Positions 46,476-63,460 are shown, counted from the first letter of the stretch. The stretch is DNA of 64,000 nucleotides from Rhodobacteraceae bacterium F11138 (GCA_016521575.1 JAEKDP010000014.1:18142-82141); one strand, 5' to 3'. Notes: generated by a model not told the origin, from the letters alone. Program-made: numbers and translations.

Positions 46476-47752
46476 GCTGCGGCCCCGCATCCGGCGTTCC
46501 CGCGCGACCGTTGCCCGGCACGACGCTCGGAATGCTTGGCGATGAAGGATTCCGTTTGTTCTTTCCGCTATCGGCGCTGTACGCGGCGCTGTTCCCCGCC
46601 CTTTGGGTCTTCGGATGGGGCTTTGATCTGCCGTTTGCGACGACCGTCCCACCGTCGATCTGGCATGCACATGAGATGCTTATCGGGGCATTTGGCGCGG
46701 CATTGATCGGTTTCATGACCACCGCCGTTCCGGAATGGACGGATACCCAGCCTCCACGGGGCCGCCCGCTCTGGTATTTCGCGGCACTGTGGGGCATCGG
46801 GCGGGCCATCGGTGTCTTGGGATGGGACGGTCTTGGGGGCCTTGGGGCCATCGCAGACCTGACGTGGATCGGCGCATTGCTGGTCTGGATCCTGCGACTG
46901 TCGTGGCGACGGCAAACGGATCGGCTGGTGGCATTTGCGTTCTGGCTGTTGCTGCTTGGCCTTTGCACCGGCGCCGCACGGATCGGGTTCTTCATGGGTG
47001 ATCTGGCGTTGGCATCCACAGGCGTTCATCTCGCGGGTTTTGCCTTTCTGGGTCTTCTGGGCCTTGTTTTGGCGCGGGTTACGGTCCCAGTCACCAACCT
47101 GGTTCTTGATCCGACCGAGCGCCGCTCGCCCTTTCGGCCCCATCCGGGCAGATTGCATCTCGCGCCGGGGCTGGTCTTGGTCGCGATGGTCGGCGAAGCC
47201 GCAGGTTTGAGCCCGGCTGTTGCAGGATTCCTGTTCCTCGCCGCCGGGGCTGCATTTGTCGACCGTGTCGCCGAAGGGTTCGTCGGATGGTCCGCTGCCC
47301 GCACCGAAATCCTGATGCTGGCCGGATCGAGTTTGCTTGCCGGAGCGGGCCTGATCCTCGCGGGTAGCGCCCGGCTTGGTGCGCCGTGGTCCGAAATCAC
47401 CGGTCTTCATGTCGCATTCATGGGGGGATTGGGGTTGGGTGTGTTTGCTGTCTTCAGTATTGCCGGTCTGCTTCATGCGAACCGACCACTCGGAATTCCC
47501 GCGATCGCCAGAATTGGTGCCCTTGCCCTCGTGTCATCGACGGTCTTGCGGGTGTTGCCCGATTTCGGGATGGCCCTACCCGGCCCCATTCATGGTCTCG
47601 CCGTGATCGGCTGGACGCTGGCATTCCTGCTATGGATCGCCGCATATTGGCCCACTCTGTCGGCTTCCAGCCAGGTTCGCCAGGTCGCAACACCGGGCTG
47701 TGACACTCCGGATTCGCCGCCAAATCCCAGGCGGAGACAAGCGGCGGAATGA
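46472..47752 (+). CDS. nnrS: NnrS-family membrane protein (copy 2)
   Basis: 426 aa, about twelve membrane helices. GFRLFFPLSALYAALFPALW, SIWHAHEMLIGAFGAALIGFMTTAVPEWTD and LHVAFMGGLGLGVFAVFSIAGLLHA match NnrS. It is clearly diverged from copy 1, so not a recent duplication. The start overlaps the ATPase stop (ATGA), fusing an NO-stress protein to the transporter operon. A soluble ~30-residue tail follows the last helix. Confidence 0.9.
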   Translation: MSCGPASGVPARPLPGTTLGMLGDEGFRLFFPLSALYAALFPALWVFGWGFDLPFATTVPPSIWHAHEMLIGAFGAALIGFMTTAVPEWTDTQPPRGRPLWYFAALWGIGRAIGVLGWDGLGGLGAIADLTWIGALLVWILRLSWRRQTDRLVAFAFWLLLLGLCTGAARIGFFMGDLALASTGVHLAGFAFLGLLGLVLARVTVPVTNLVLDPTERRSPFRPHPGRLHLAPGLVLVAMVGEAAGLSPAVAGFLFLAAGAAFVDRVAEGFVGWSAARTEILMLAGSSLLAGAGLILAGSARLGAPWSEITGLHVAFMGGLGLGVFAVFSIAGLLHANRPLGIPAIARIGALALVSSTVLRVLPDFGMALPGPIHGLAVIGWTLAFLLWIAAYWPTLSASSQVRQVATPGCDTPDSPPNPRRRQAAE

Positions 47753-47887
47753 GTGCGTTTCGGTCCGCGCAGCAAGACACCGCGAAAGAACCTTGATACC
47801 GCGCAAGCGGCTGCCTGCCCGCCCATTCACCAGCACCGTGCTGGCAGTGGGATTGTGTCGTCAGTGGCAAAGGCAGTTTTCAGGAGC

Positions 47888-47920
47888 CGACTGCCCGTGC
47901 CAGTGCTGCATGGGCAGTCG
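47888..47920. repeat. inverted repeat downstream of nnrS2
   Basis: CGACTGCCC (47888-47896) and GGGCAGTCG (47912-47920), perfect 9-bp arms with a 15-nt loop, in the spacer between the convergent nnrS2 and LysR genes. No U-tract; it may act as a bidirectional terminator or processing stem. Confidence 0.5.
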
Positions 47921-47987
47921 ACCGCTCACAGCCCAAACCACTTGATGCCGCTGTTCCGACGAATGTCTGCTCAACCACGATTTTCAA

Positions 47988-48842
47988 TCAGATATCGATG
48001 ATTGCTGTTGTAGTCGCCTGCCATTGGTCGCGCGACACCGCCTGGGGGCTCGCGAGAAGCCAGTAACTCTCATGATAAGAAAGAGACGCGGGATGCAGGC
48101 GGACTAAGGCACCCGATGACAAGTCCTCCGCACACAAAGGCAGCGATGCCAGAAAAACGCCCAGCCCCGCCTTGGCCGCCCCAAGAGCCGAAAGATGTGT
48201 GTCAAAGCGCAGACTGGGCAATGGTGTGGTCGGGATGCCGAACTCGGCGGCCCAGGCATGCCAGCCGGGACGCTGACCTGCGCAGGCAATGCGTGGCAAC
48301 GCTGTCCAATGCACCGGGCCCGCAGCCAGCGAGGGAGCGGCCACAGGGGAGATTTTTTCTGCAAAGAGCCGGGCGCGATAAGGGTGCGGCCAGTCACCTG
48401 TTCCATAGCGGATGCGAATGACGTCGTCCTGCGGGGCGTCATGTGTGCCGACAACCATCGACTGGATCGAGATTTCCGCTTTCGTGAGAGTTTGCAAACG
48501 ACCCAGCCGTGGAAGCAACCACCGGTCGATGACGGTTTGGCTGGCGGACAGTGTCAGGTGCCGATGTCCGGTGCCGAACACCGCCTCGGTGCTGTCGCGC
48601 AGCCCTTCCAGCGCGAGTCGGACATGGGGCAACCACGCTTCGCCCTCGACAGTCAGCGAGATGGCCCGCGCCCGACGGTTGAACAGGGGTGTACCGAGAT
48701 GTTTTTCCAGCTGTCCGATGCGCTGACTGACCGCTGCCTGCGTCAGCCCGACGTCTTCGGCGGCGGCGGTAAAGCTGCCAAGCCGCGCCGCCGCTTCGAA
48801 AGCGCGGATCCATTCGAGCGGTGGAAGACGATCCCTTCTCAT
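47988..48842 (-). CDS. LysR-family regulator of the tmpAB operon
   Basis: 284 aa. The N-terminal HTH has LEWIRAFEAAARLGSFTAAAEDVGLTQAAVSQRIGQLEKHLGTPLF, followed by the effector-binding domain of the GcvA-like group. It is divergent from tmpA with a 98-bp spacer that contains a LysR-type dyad. The likely effector is the phosphonate substrate or a degradation product, by inference from position. Confidence 0.88.
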   Translation of the reverse strand: MRRDRLPPLEWIRAFEAAARLGSFTAAAEDVGLTQAAVSQRIGQLEKHLGTPLFNRRARAISLTVEGEAWLPHVRLALEGLRDSTEAVFGTGHRHLTLSASQTVIDRWLLPRLGRLQTLTKAEISIQSMVVGTHDAPQDDVIRIRYGTGDWPHPYRARLFAEKISPVAAPSLAAGPVHWTALPRIACAGQRPGWHAWAAEFGIPTTPLPSLRFDTHLSALGAAKAGLGVFLASLPLCAEDLSSGALVRLHPASLSYHESYWLLASPQAVSRDQWQATTTAIIDI

Positions 48843-48863
48843 AAGTCAAACGACATCTCAGGT

Positions 48864-48888
48864 CATAAATTGCTGATTTGAGTTTATG
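48864..48888. promoter_or_regulatory. LysR-type dyad between regulator and tmpA
   Basis: CATAAA (48864-48869) and TTTATG (48883-48888), perfect 6-bp arms 13 bp apart, in the divergent spacer. It has the size and symmetry of a LysR recognition site. Confidence 0.5.
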
Positions 48889-48931
48889 CGTTGAGCTTGA
48901 GAAACTCCAGCCTAGCCGAAATCAATCCTAG

Positions 48932-50679
<1,748 letters not shown>

Positions 50680-50682
50680 GGG

Positions 50683-50990
50683 CACAAGGCGCTCGATCAT
50701 CTGGGGCTAAAGGCCGAGGAGAAGGAGCGAGAGCAGATGCTTCGCCTCCACGACCAGAATGTGCTTCAGCTGGAGAACCGGCACGCAAACCTGTTGAAGG
50801 CCATCGAGGAGGGAGCCCATTCTCCGCCGATCATCACGCAGCTGAACAAGGTGGATGCGGACCTGGCCGAGGCGCGCACCAAACGCGAGGCCCTGACGCC
50901 AGAACCGATCGTGCTGCCCACCGACCTGCCCGCGCTCTACCGGGCCCATGTCGATGACCTCGTGGCGACGCTGTCGGACGAATCCGAACA
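50683..50990 (+). pseudogene. large serine recombinase, C-terminal remnant
   Basis: Starting within 3 bp of the tmpB stop, the frame encodes the coiled-coil and tail region of a large serine recombinase (LHDQNVLQLENRHANLLKAIEEG, then LPTDLPALYRAHVDDLVATLSDE). The same layout occurs in the intact enzyme at 56157 (ELEGKRENLVRAVEDS, LPEDLSRLYREMIDNLTQTLQDE) but the sequence is well diverged. The catalytic and zinc-ribbon domains are missing. From 50991 to 51222 there is no gene. Confidence 0.7.
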
Positions 50991-51122
50991 AGATAGGAAC
51001 CTTAGCATTGCTGGCGAACGGCTCCTTTCCGCTAGCGGTACAGGCTGTTTCGCACCCGTAGCGAACGACCGGAATCTTCCGTCTCCGCCATATCTTAAAG
51101 GGGTGGCACGCTTATGTGTTTC

Positions 51123-51150
51123 CTGCGCCACCCTGCGCCACCCCGCCACC
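51123..51150. repeat. tandem CTGCGCCACC repeats before the integrase
   Basis: CTGCGCCACC at 51123-51132 and 51133-51142, followed by a partial CCGCCACC. Close upstream of an integrase gene, so these may be integrase arm-type binding sites. Confidence 0.35.
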
Positions 51151-51222
51151 CCTGTGGATCTGCATGACTTGATAGATGCGCGAATCTACGCGTCATGTCG
51201 GGTGCATAGGAGGGCGAGTTGC

Positions 51223-52352
51223 ATGGTCAACCGGGTACGATTGAACGAGAAAACGGTGCGCGAGGCGGTGCCTGCCGTGGGCAAGGATTACCAGATTTTC
51301 GACACGGAAGCGCGGGGGTTTGCGGTCTGCATCTACCGCTCGGGCAGCCGGGCATTCACGCTGGATTATCGCAGCGCTGGGCGGCAGCGGCGGATGACCA
51401 TCGGGCGCTGGCCGGAATGGTCGACCACCGCGGCGCGGGAGCGGGCCAAGGAGCTTCGGCGCGAGATCGATGCCGGGGCCGATCCGCTCGCCCGGCGCGA
51501 ACAAGGACGCGAGGCACCGCGGTTCCAGGACCTTATCGACCGCTATGTCGAAGTCCACCTGCCGAACCTGGCGCCGACCAATGCGTCGGACCAGAGATCG
51601 ATGCTGACGAAACTGGTGGCGCCCGACTGGGGCAACCGGCTGGTCACTGAGATCACGCCTTACGATGTCGAAAAGCTGCTGACCAGGATCGCCGCAGGTC
51701 GCGCCCGGCCCTCGAAAGCCAGGCCCAACAATCGCGCGCGCAAGCTGCAGGGCTCCAAACCCACGCCGATCCGGGCCAACCGGACCGGCGAGGTGCTGCG
51801 CAAGATGTTCACCTATGCCCAGAGCTGGGGCTGGCGCGAGGACAACCCGGCCTCGGGGTTCCGACGCCGCATCGAGAACCCGCGCGAGCGGTTCCTGAGC
51901 CAGGAGGAAATCCGCAAGCTGGCAGCCGCGCTGGACGCCGCCGAGGATCGCCGGGCGGCCGATATCATCCGGCTCTGCATGCTGACCGGTGCCCGGGTCG
52001 GTGAGGTCCGGCAGGCCCGGTTCGAGCATTTCAACCTGGAGCATCTCAGCTGGACGAAGCCCGCCAGCATGACCAAGCAGCGGAAGATCCACCGGCTGCC
52101 AATCTCCGACGAGGCGGCGGCGATTGTGCGCCAGCGCCAGATGCTGGTGCCGCGTGGCAACCCCTTCCTGTTTCCCGGCGATGTCCCGGGCCAGCCGGTA
52201 AAGGAAATCCGACGGTTCTGGACCCATATCCAGAAAGAGGTCGGCATTCCCGATGTGCGCATCCACGATTTGCGCCACACCTTTGCTTCGCTGCTGGTCA
52301 GCGGCGGCGCCTCGCTCGAGATGATCGGCAAACTGCTGGGCCATGCGCCACA
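51223..52352 (+). pseudogene. tyrosine integrase (P4/phage type), 3'-truncated
   Basis: Good start: AGGAGG lies 9 nt before ATG 51223. About 376 codons remain: the N-terminal DUF4102-like domain (AVPAVGKDYQIFDTEARGFAV), the SAM-like domain, and most of the catalytic domain with Arg in LTGARVGEVR, His-Arg in IHDLRHTFAS, and LLGHA. Sequence homology then stops at about 52352, just before where the nucleophilic Tyr (normally RYAHL-like) should be. After that the frame continues through the antisense of the helicase remnant. It is therefore presumably inactive. Confidence 0.82.
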
Positions 52353-54914
52353 GGCTTGGCAACTGTGCATTGGCAAATTCCACCGGAATGCCGAGGGACT
52401 CGGCAAAATCCCGTACCGGGGCGAGCTTGCGCCAGTCGCGCGAGATGATCGCGGTGCGGGACCATGTCCAGTTCGGGACCAGATGGGAAAGCCGCATCAA
52501 TTCATCCAGGGCGGCCATCGCCTGTGCGTCGTTTCCAGGCGAACATTCCAGAATCTGTACGCGGCCTTGCGCCACCGGATCAAGTGCCGCCAACTCACCT
52601 CCGGGAGCAGCCTTGCGCCGGGCCTGGTCGACCTTGATGTCATGGCCAAGTTTCATCCGCTCGGCCGCTTCTTCGATGACCGCATTCGCAGCGCTGATGA
52701 TATGGCCCGTGGAGCGATAGTTATCCGTGAGAAAGACCGGCTTTGCGGTGTAATCCTCTTCAAACTGTCGGATGTGGCGGATCGAGGCGCCCGCGAAGGA
52801 ATAGATATTCTGATCATCGTCCCCCACTGCGAACAGGGAAATGCGAAGATCCGGGTCCTCAAGGCTCCGGCCCGCAACTGCGGATATGAGCGCGTATTCT
52901 TCCGGACCGACATCCTGGTATTCATCCACCAAAAGCCAGCGGTAGCCCTGGATCAGCGTGTCTCTCAGCGCCTCGGCAGCCACCTTGTCCAGCCCGTCGC
53001 CGCGCAGCAACCGGACCGCGTCTATCAGAAGGGAATCGAAATCCTGCTTTTCCGCCGCTGTACTGCCGGCAAAACTTGCACCCACGAGGCGCATCGCGAG
53101 GGCATGAATGGTCGAGACCGAGACCAGGCGTGCCTCGTCCCCGATAAGCCTGCGCAGGCGCTCGCGGATTTCTGCGGCGGCGTGACGGTTGTAGGCAAGC
53201 ACGAGAATGCCGCTTGGGTCTTCGCGCCGTATCTTCACCAGATAGGCAACGCGATGAACCAATACGCGGGTTTTGCCCGAGCCGGGTCCTGCCAGCACCA
53301 GAACGTTGGTCTGCTCGCGATTGTCCCGAACGATCTGTTCCTGTGTCGTGTTGCCGAGCGCCTCGACGATGTTGGCCCAGGACTGTCCCGTTGCTTGTCT
53401 GCGGAACTCGCCACCCCGCCCCGGCATCCAGCGCCGCATGAACGCATCCCGTTCCAGGACGAAATAATCGTCGGAGAGCCTTTCGGCCTCTTCCATGTTC
53501 TCGAGACCCTTTTCGGCATAAGCCGCCATCACGTGGGTCTGGATTGTCTGTTCGGTATAGTGCTCTTCGAGCGGGGCAAAGTTGTCTGCCGTGAATTTCC
53601 CACCTTTCGGATCAAGATGCAGCGTGATCGCAGGTCGGAACACCGAGAGGCCCTTGCCGAGCGTGACCACCTGCTGTTCATGAAGCCAGAGCAGCGCCCG
53701 GTCCATCAGCTTGTTCGGGTCGTTGACGGCGCCGCGCAACATGGCATCACCATTGATGGCGCCGAGCAACCCACCCAGCGTGGTCTCGACCTGAATGTCC
53801 TTGCCGCGCAGCCCTTTCTCGATCTTGCCGACGAGATGCGCAAGCAAGCGTTCTCCTGCCAGGCGGCGCAACATCGCGGTTTGCTCGATGACCGACCAAG
53901 ACCGTTGCAGGCGCACCAGCAGGCTGCCGCGCGACACCTTTCGCAGATGCAGGTTGCCGCGGCCGCCTTCCATATCGCGTCCATCCTGCGCAATGCCCCG
54001 AAGCAGGCCCTCAACGATATCCGGCCGCACCGCGCTGTGGCCGGCCTCGCGCAACACTTGGCAGGTGGCGGCCAGGTTGAAAGGGGTTGGCTCGCCCGCG
54101 TCGGCATACGGGGCCTCTTCCTGCAAGCGCGCAATCAGGTCGGTTTCGAGCCGGGCAGCCGCCTCAAGCCGGGACACCGAGGCATTCTCGACCCCGACAT
54201 GTACAAAGATCGTGATGCCAGTGTCGTCATTGGCAATCCCGAGCGCCTCGAGGTCGGTCAACGCGCGGCGCACGGCGGGTGGCGACAGCCCGCTTGCGCC
54301 GCTCAACTCATCGGTCGTCACACCCGCATCCGCTGGTGCGTTGATGATATGTGTGACAATGCTCAGAAGCTGATGCCGCCGGCTGGTGGTGATCTCGGCA
54401 CGATCGAGGATTGTCTTCGCCTGGCCGATATCGCGTACCAGGAGCGAGGCAGGAAAAACCTGCACCCGGTTCTCCTCGCGTCTCAGAAGTCGCGCCTCTT
54501 CGAGCCAGGCCACCGCCGTCTTGACCCTTGTATCGTCGGTGGCGCTGTCTCGCTGGAAGTCGCGATCCTTCTCCTCCTGCACGATCTCGCCAGGCGTGGC
54601 GACGATCACGCCGGTCTTGCGCGTGCGGGTGTCGATCCGCCGGACGGCCTTCAGGATCGCACTGATTTCATGGCGGGCGAGGCGCGAGCGGGCGCTCAGA
54701 CCGAACTGGCGATCCACGTCTTCGGTGCTGTACAGCAGCACGCAGCGGGCGGGGGCACGATCGCGCCCCGCCCGGCCTGCTTCCTGCAGGTAGTTTTCGA
54801 GCGAACCGGGCACGTCACCATGCACGACAAGGCGAATATCCGGCTTGTCGATTCCCATTCCGAAGGCATTTGTCGCCGCGATGACGCGCAGATCGCCGAT
54901 GCGGAAAGCCTCCT
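52353..54914 (-). pseudogene. RecQ-UvrD fused helicase, truncated at both ends
   Basis: About 850 codons without an internal stop. Reading leftwards: a RecQ helicase C-half (VIAATNAFGMGIDKPDIRLV, ENYLQEAGRAGRDRAP), a long middle region with a winged-helix-like part, then a UvrD/Rep helicase with Walker A VLAGPGSGKTRVLVHR, LLVDEYQDVGPEEY, AVGDDDQNIYSFAGAS and LTDNYRSTGHII. The RecQ ATP site is lost at the right junction (IS21 scar) and the UvrD C-terminus at the left junction (integrase). The full-length fusion occurs in other bacteria as a single large protein. The open frame suggests recent loss. Confidence 0.8.
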
Positions 54915-55112
54915 GAGGCTTTGTCGCACAACGTCCACTCGGCCGGTGTCGTTCTGAACATCCTGGCCCGGTATCGCGAGCCGCCACCACCCCTGACGAT
55001 CACAACGCCTGATGCCCTTCGGTTGGCTTGCGAGCCAATCGCCGACTGCAACCGATATGACAGCTTGAGGAGAACAAGGAATGGAACGATCACAGGTGCT
55101 GGACGCCATGGG
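54915..55112 (+). mobile_element. IS21-family scar (istA 3' end and istB 5' end)
   Basis: From 54915 the frame LSHNVHSAGVVLNILARYRE and CEPIADCNRYDSLRR is the C-terminus of an IstA transposase. It is followed, as in intact IS21 elements, by a GAGGAG site and istB ATG 55081 (MERSQVLDAMG). IstB is lost after about 10 codons. The element has been deleted on both sides: the helicase is cut at its left and an unrelated 3' fragment joins at its right. Confidence 0.72.
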
Positions 55113-55114
55113 TC

Positions 55115-55249
55115 GACGACGCGTTGATGGACCGGATGAACGCTATCCGCGCCCGGATCCAGGCCGAGGCGGATATCGCCGCGCACTACCGCGAAGAACG
55201 GCGCCGGGAACAGGGGCGACGGGCGCACGAAGAACGCGGTTTCCAATAG
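55115..55249 (+). pseudogene. unidentified 3' gene fragment
   Basis: An open frame DDALMDRMNAIRARIQAEAD to REQGRRAHEERGFQ ends at TAG 55247-55249. It is strongly helical and charged and continues backwards into the IS21 scar without a start of its own (ATG 55127 lacks a ribosome site). Likely the tail of a plasmid or ICE protein. Confidence 0.4.
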
Positions 55250-55302
55250 GGAACCGCGCCTTCGGGCACCCCCGCACCTCAAACAGACAAGGATACAGTC
55301 CA

Positions 55303-55740
55303 ATGGACATGCCATTCACCTCCGCCGACGAAATCACCGAAATGGCGGCCGCCTGCTTCCCGCTCGCACGCATCGCCGCCACCGGAATCGACGAAGACGT
55401 TCTCGATTTCGTCCCTTGGGAACCAGCGCAGGAGGCCAAGGCGCTCGCAGCCCGTTTGCGCCGGGGTGAGATCTTCGAGAAGGGCGTCCTGGCGATGCTG
55501 CACGACCTCGTCGGCGTGCTCGAAGCCGAGATCGCCCAGGGCACCTATGTGGAGACCTGCTACGACCATAGCCCGGAGAATGTCTCGGGCAGCCAGAGCT
55601 GGGGGCAACAGCGGCGCACCCCGGAGGCTGACCGCCTCTCCAACGCGTTCGCTGTGCTGATCGAACTCTACGCCACCCTCATGGCCGTGCACGACCTGCA
55701 CCGCGCCGAGGCAGTCGTGGAGGCACTGCGCGCCACCTGA
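55303..55740 (+). CDS. unknown plasmid/ICE-type protein
   Basis: 145 aa, acidic, mostly helical; no signal peptide. AAGGA precedes ATG 55303. It contains FVPWEPAQEAKALAARLRRGE and TYVETCYDHSPENVSGSQ. Not recognised as a characterised family; the composition and company suggest an accessory gene of a conjugative or integrative element. A strong hairpin just after the stop would end transcription, so it may be an intact unit. Confidence 0.6.
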   Translation: MDMPFTSADEITEMAAACFPLARIAATGIDEDVLDFVPWEPAQEAKALAARLRRGEIFEKGVLAMLHDLVGVLEAEIAQGTYVETCYDHSPENVSGSQSWGQQRRTPEADRLSNAFAVLIELYATLMAVHDLHRAEAVVEALRAT

Positions 55741-55746
55741 TCGAAC

Positions 55747-55765
55747 ACGCGGGCCAAACCCGCGT
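55747..55765 (+). terminator. hairpin after the 145-aa gene
   Basis: ACGCGGG (55747-55753) and CCCGCGT (55759-55765) with a 5-nt loop, 6 bp after the stop codon. No T-run follows. Confidence 0.45.
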
Positions 55766-55822
55766 CAGGGCGTGCCGACGATCCTTCTGCTGCTACAGAT
55801 GTCGGCCGCCCGCAAACAAGAA

Positions 55823-55849
55823 GCCCGTGCGGGTCATCCCCGCACGGGC
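55823..55849. repeat. perfect 11-bp stem-loop
   Basis: GCCCGTGCGGG (55823-55833) and CCCGCACGGGC (55839-55849), 5-nt loop. It lies upstream of a short gene fragment; possibly a terminator or plasmid-type structure. Confidence 0.5.
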
Positions 55850-55922
55850 AAACGATCACGAGCGAGGGCACGGGTCTCGCCGGTCTGTCGGTTTCCGGTG
55901 TCCACAGCCGAAGGAGATACCT

Positions 55923-56144
55923 ATGATCCTCACGAACTTGATCGACCTGATTGCCGAAGTCGCCGCCAAGCGGGTCGCCGAGAAGGGCGCGGCAAAGGAG
56001 GACACTCCGGACGCAGTGATTTCAATCTGCCGCACAATTCGGGCTGATTTATGGTCACGCCGCCACATTTTCATCCTTATTTCGGTGTTTGTCCGAAGGC
56101 TGGACAAAAGTACGCGCACGCACAATCTTGTCTGCGTCGCTTAA
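55923..56144 (+). pseudogene. short accessory gene, probably 3'-truncated
   Basis: A strong GAAGGAG site before ATG 55923 starts MILTNLIDLIAEVAAKRVAEKG, amphipathic and coding-like for about 33 codons. Then composition drops (AT-rich, codon use changes) until TAA at 56142-56144. I read this as a true gene start fused to the end DNA of the serine-recombinase element. Confidence 0.4.
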
Positions 56145-56156
56145 AGAAAGACGAGT

Positions 56157-57902
<1,746 letters not shown>

Positions 57903-57972
57903 TCAATTGCCTCACGGTTTTGGTTTGAGTGAGGCGTCATCGTCAGAGAGATACATCAGAGGGTTTTTTAGG

Positions 57973-58087
57973 TTTGGCAGTGACCTACTCTCCCACGTCT
58001 TGAGACGCAGTACCATCGGCGCTACAGTGCTTAACGGCCGGGTTCGGGATGGGACCGGGTGTTTCACTTGCGCTATGACCACCAAAC
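57973..58087 (-). rRNA. rrf: 5S ribosomal RNA
   Basis: About 115 nt. Minus strand starts GTTTGGTGGTCATAGCGCAA, contains CCCGATCCCATCCCGAACTC-like CCGGTCCCATCCCGAACC, and ends GAGTAGGTCACTGCCAAAC. Between it and tRNA-fMet a GCCTCAC/GTGAGGC stem (57909-57935) probably guides processing. Confidence 0.95.
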
Positions 58088-58172
58088 CGAAAAAGCCCTC
58101 TGTATTCCAAGTCGTGTTCACGTTGTGTGTATGCTTTTGATCGCGCAGAAGTCTGTCTTCTACTGGATCAAA

Positions 58173-61083
<2,911 letters not shown>

Positions 61084-61092
61084 TTGATCCAG

Positions 61093-61479
61093 AAAAAGAT
61101 AGACTTGCGTCAATCGCGGTGAACAGAAGCTGGTAAGAAACTGTCACCCTTATTCTGAACCAAAAGCATACTTTCCCGCCTGGCTTGCGCCAGACATTTG
61201 GTCCAACTTGCGTTGAACCGGGTTAGTGTACTTGACTTGGACAACTCTGTTCGTTTCGGCCGGCATACGTAAGGGCAGTCGAGGAAACAACCGCGTCAAA
61301 CGCTTGCCCCGAAGGGCACCTAACCGAGATCATCCCGTTACTCCGGGCGATCAAACAGTGTTGATTGTCACTTTGAGATTGCTCTCAAAGTAACTGTATC
61401 TCTCTATACGATGTCAATTCGTCTGCAGAACAGACGTTCAAACATTCAGTGAATGCTTGAAGATGTGTTCTGCCAGATA
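61093..61479 (-). other. 23S to tRNA-Ala spacer
   Basis: 387 bp of internal transcribed spacer with no gene. A TTACTTTGAGAGC/GCTCTCAAAGTAA-like repeat (about 61369-61395) forms one stem-loop. Confidence 0.6.
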
Positions 61480-61555
61480 TGGTGGAGCCTAGGAGGATCG
61501 AACTCCTGACCTCCTGAATGCAAATCAGGCGCTCTCCCAGCTGAGCTAAGGCCCC
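61480..61555 (-). tRNA. tRNA-Ala (TGC)
   Basis: 76 nt with CCA. It starts GGGGCCTTAGCTCAGCTGGG and ends CTAGGCTCCACCA; the anticodon loop TTTGCAT lies between CCTGA and TCAGG. Standard spacer tRNA of the rRNA operon. Confidence 0.97.
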
Positions 61556-61556
61556 A

Positions 61557-61701
61557 CGTTGAATTTGCACCAGCAAATTCGACGAGCGCGGAAAGCGAAT
61601 TGCGCAGCAATTTGCGGCACGCCCGGTTGTGGTCATGGCTCTCGTCGATTTCCTTCGGAATTCGACTGCCGCCGCGTTCAATTTGCGCTGCAAATATGAA
61701 C
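61557..61701 (-). repeat. palindromic repeats between tRNA-Ala and tRNA-Ile
   Basis: Four stem-loops in 145 bp: a 12-bp stem CGTTGAATTTGC/GCAAATTCGACG (61557-61584, one G-U), AATTGC/GCAATT (61598-61612), a GTCGATTTCC/GGAATTCGAC stem (about 61647), and CGTTCAATTTGC/GCAAATATGAACG (61674-61701). The first and last share the same ATTTGC core and look like two copies of one element. Confidence 0.6.
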
Positions 61702-61703
61702 GG

Positions 61704-61780
<77 letters not shown>

Positions 61781-61986
61781 AGTTGATCCCGCCAAGCAGG
61801 ACCGACGTCGCCCGACAGGCGTTTGCGACGCAAATGCCGAGAGGGCAACCTGTTCACGGGAACCGGTAGTCCCACGTGTGTGTTTCTGAAGAGATATGAG
61901 GACGGTCCGGTCCGGATGTGACCGGCTTTGATTGCCGATCTTCTGCTAAGTGATCCACGAGACTGGCGAGCCAGTCTGCCAGGATC

Positions 61987-63460
<1,474 letters not shown>

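Noticed and set aside
50737..54957. A 1406-codon open frame on the plus strand
   Set aside because: It joins a recombinase tail, a truncated integrase and the antisense of the helicase; only the first two portions have protein-like homology, so it is not one protein.
51193..54990. A 1265-codon open frame on the minus strand as one protein
   Set aside because: The part left of about 52353 is the antisense of the integrase and the part right of about 54914 is antisense of the IS21 scar; only the middle is the real helicase.
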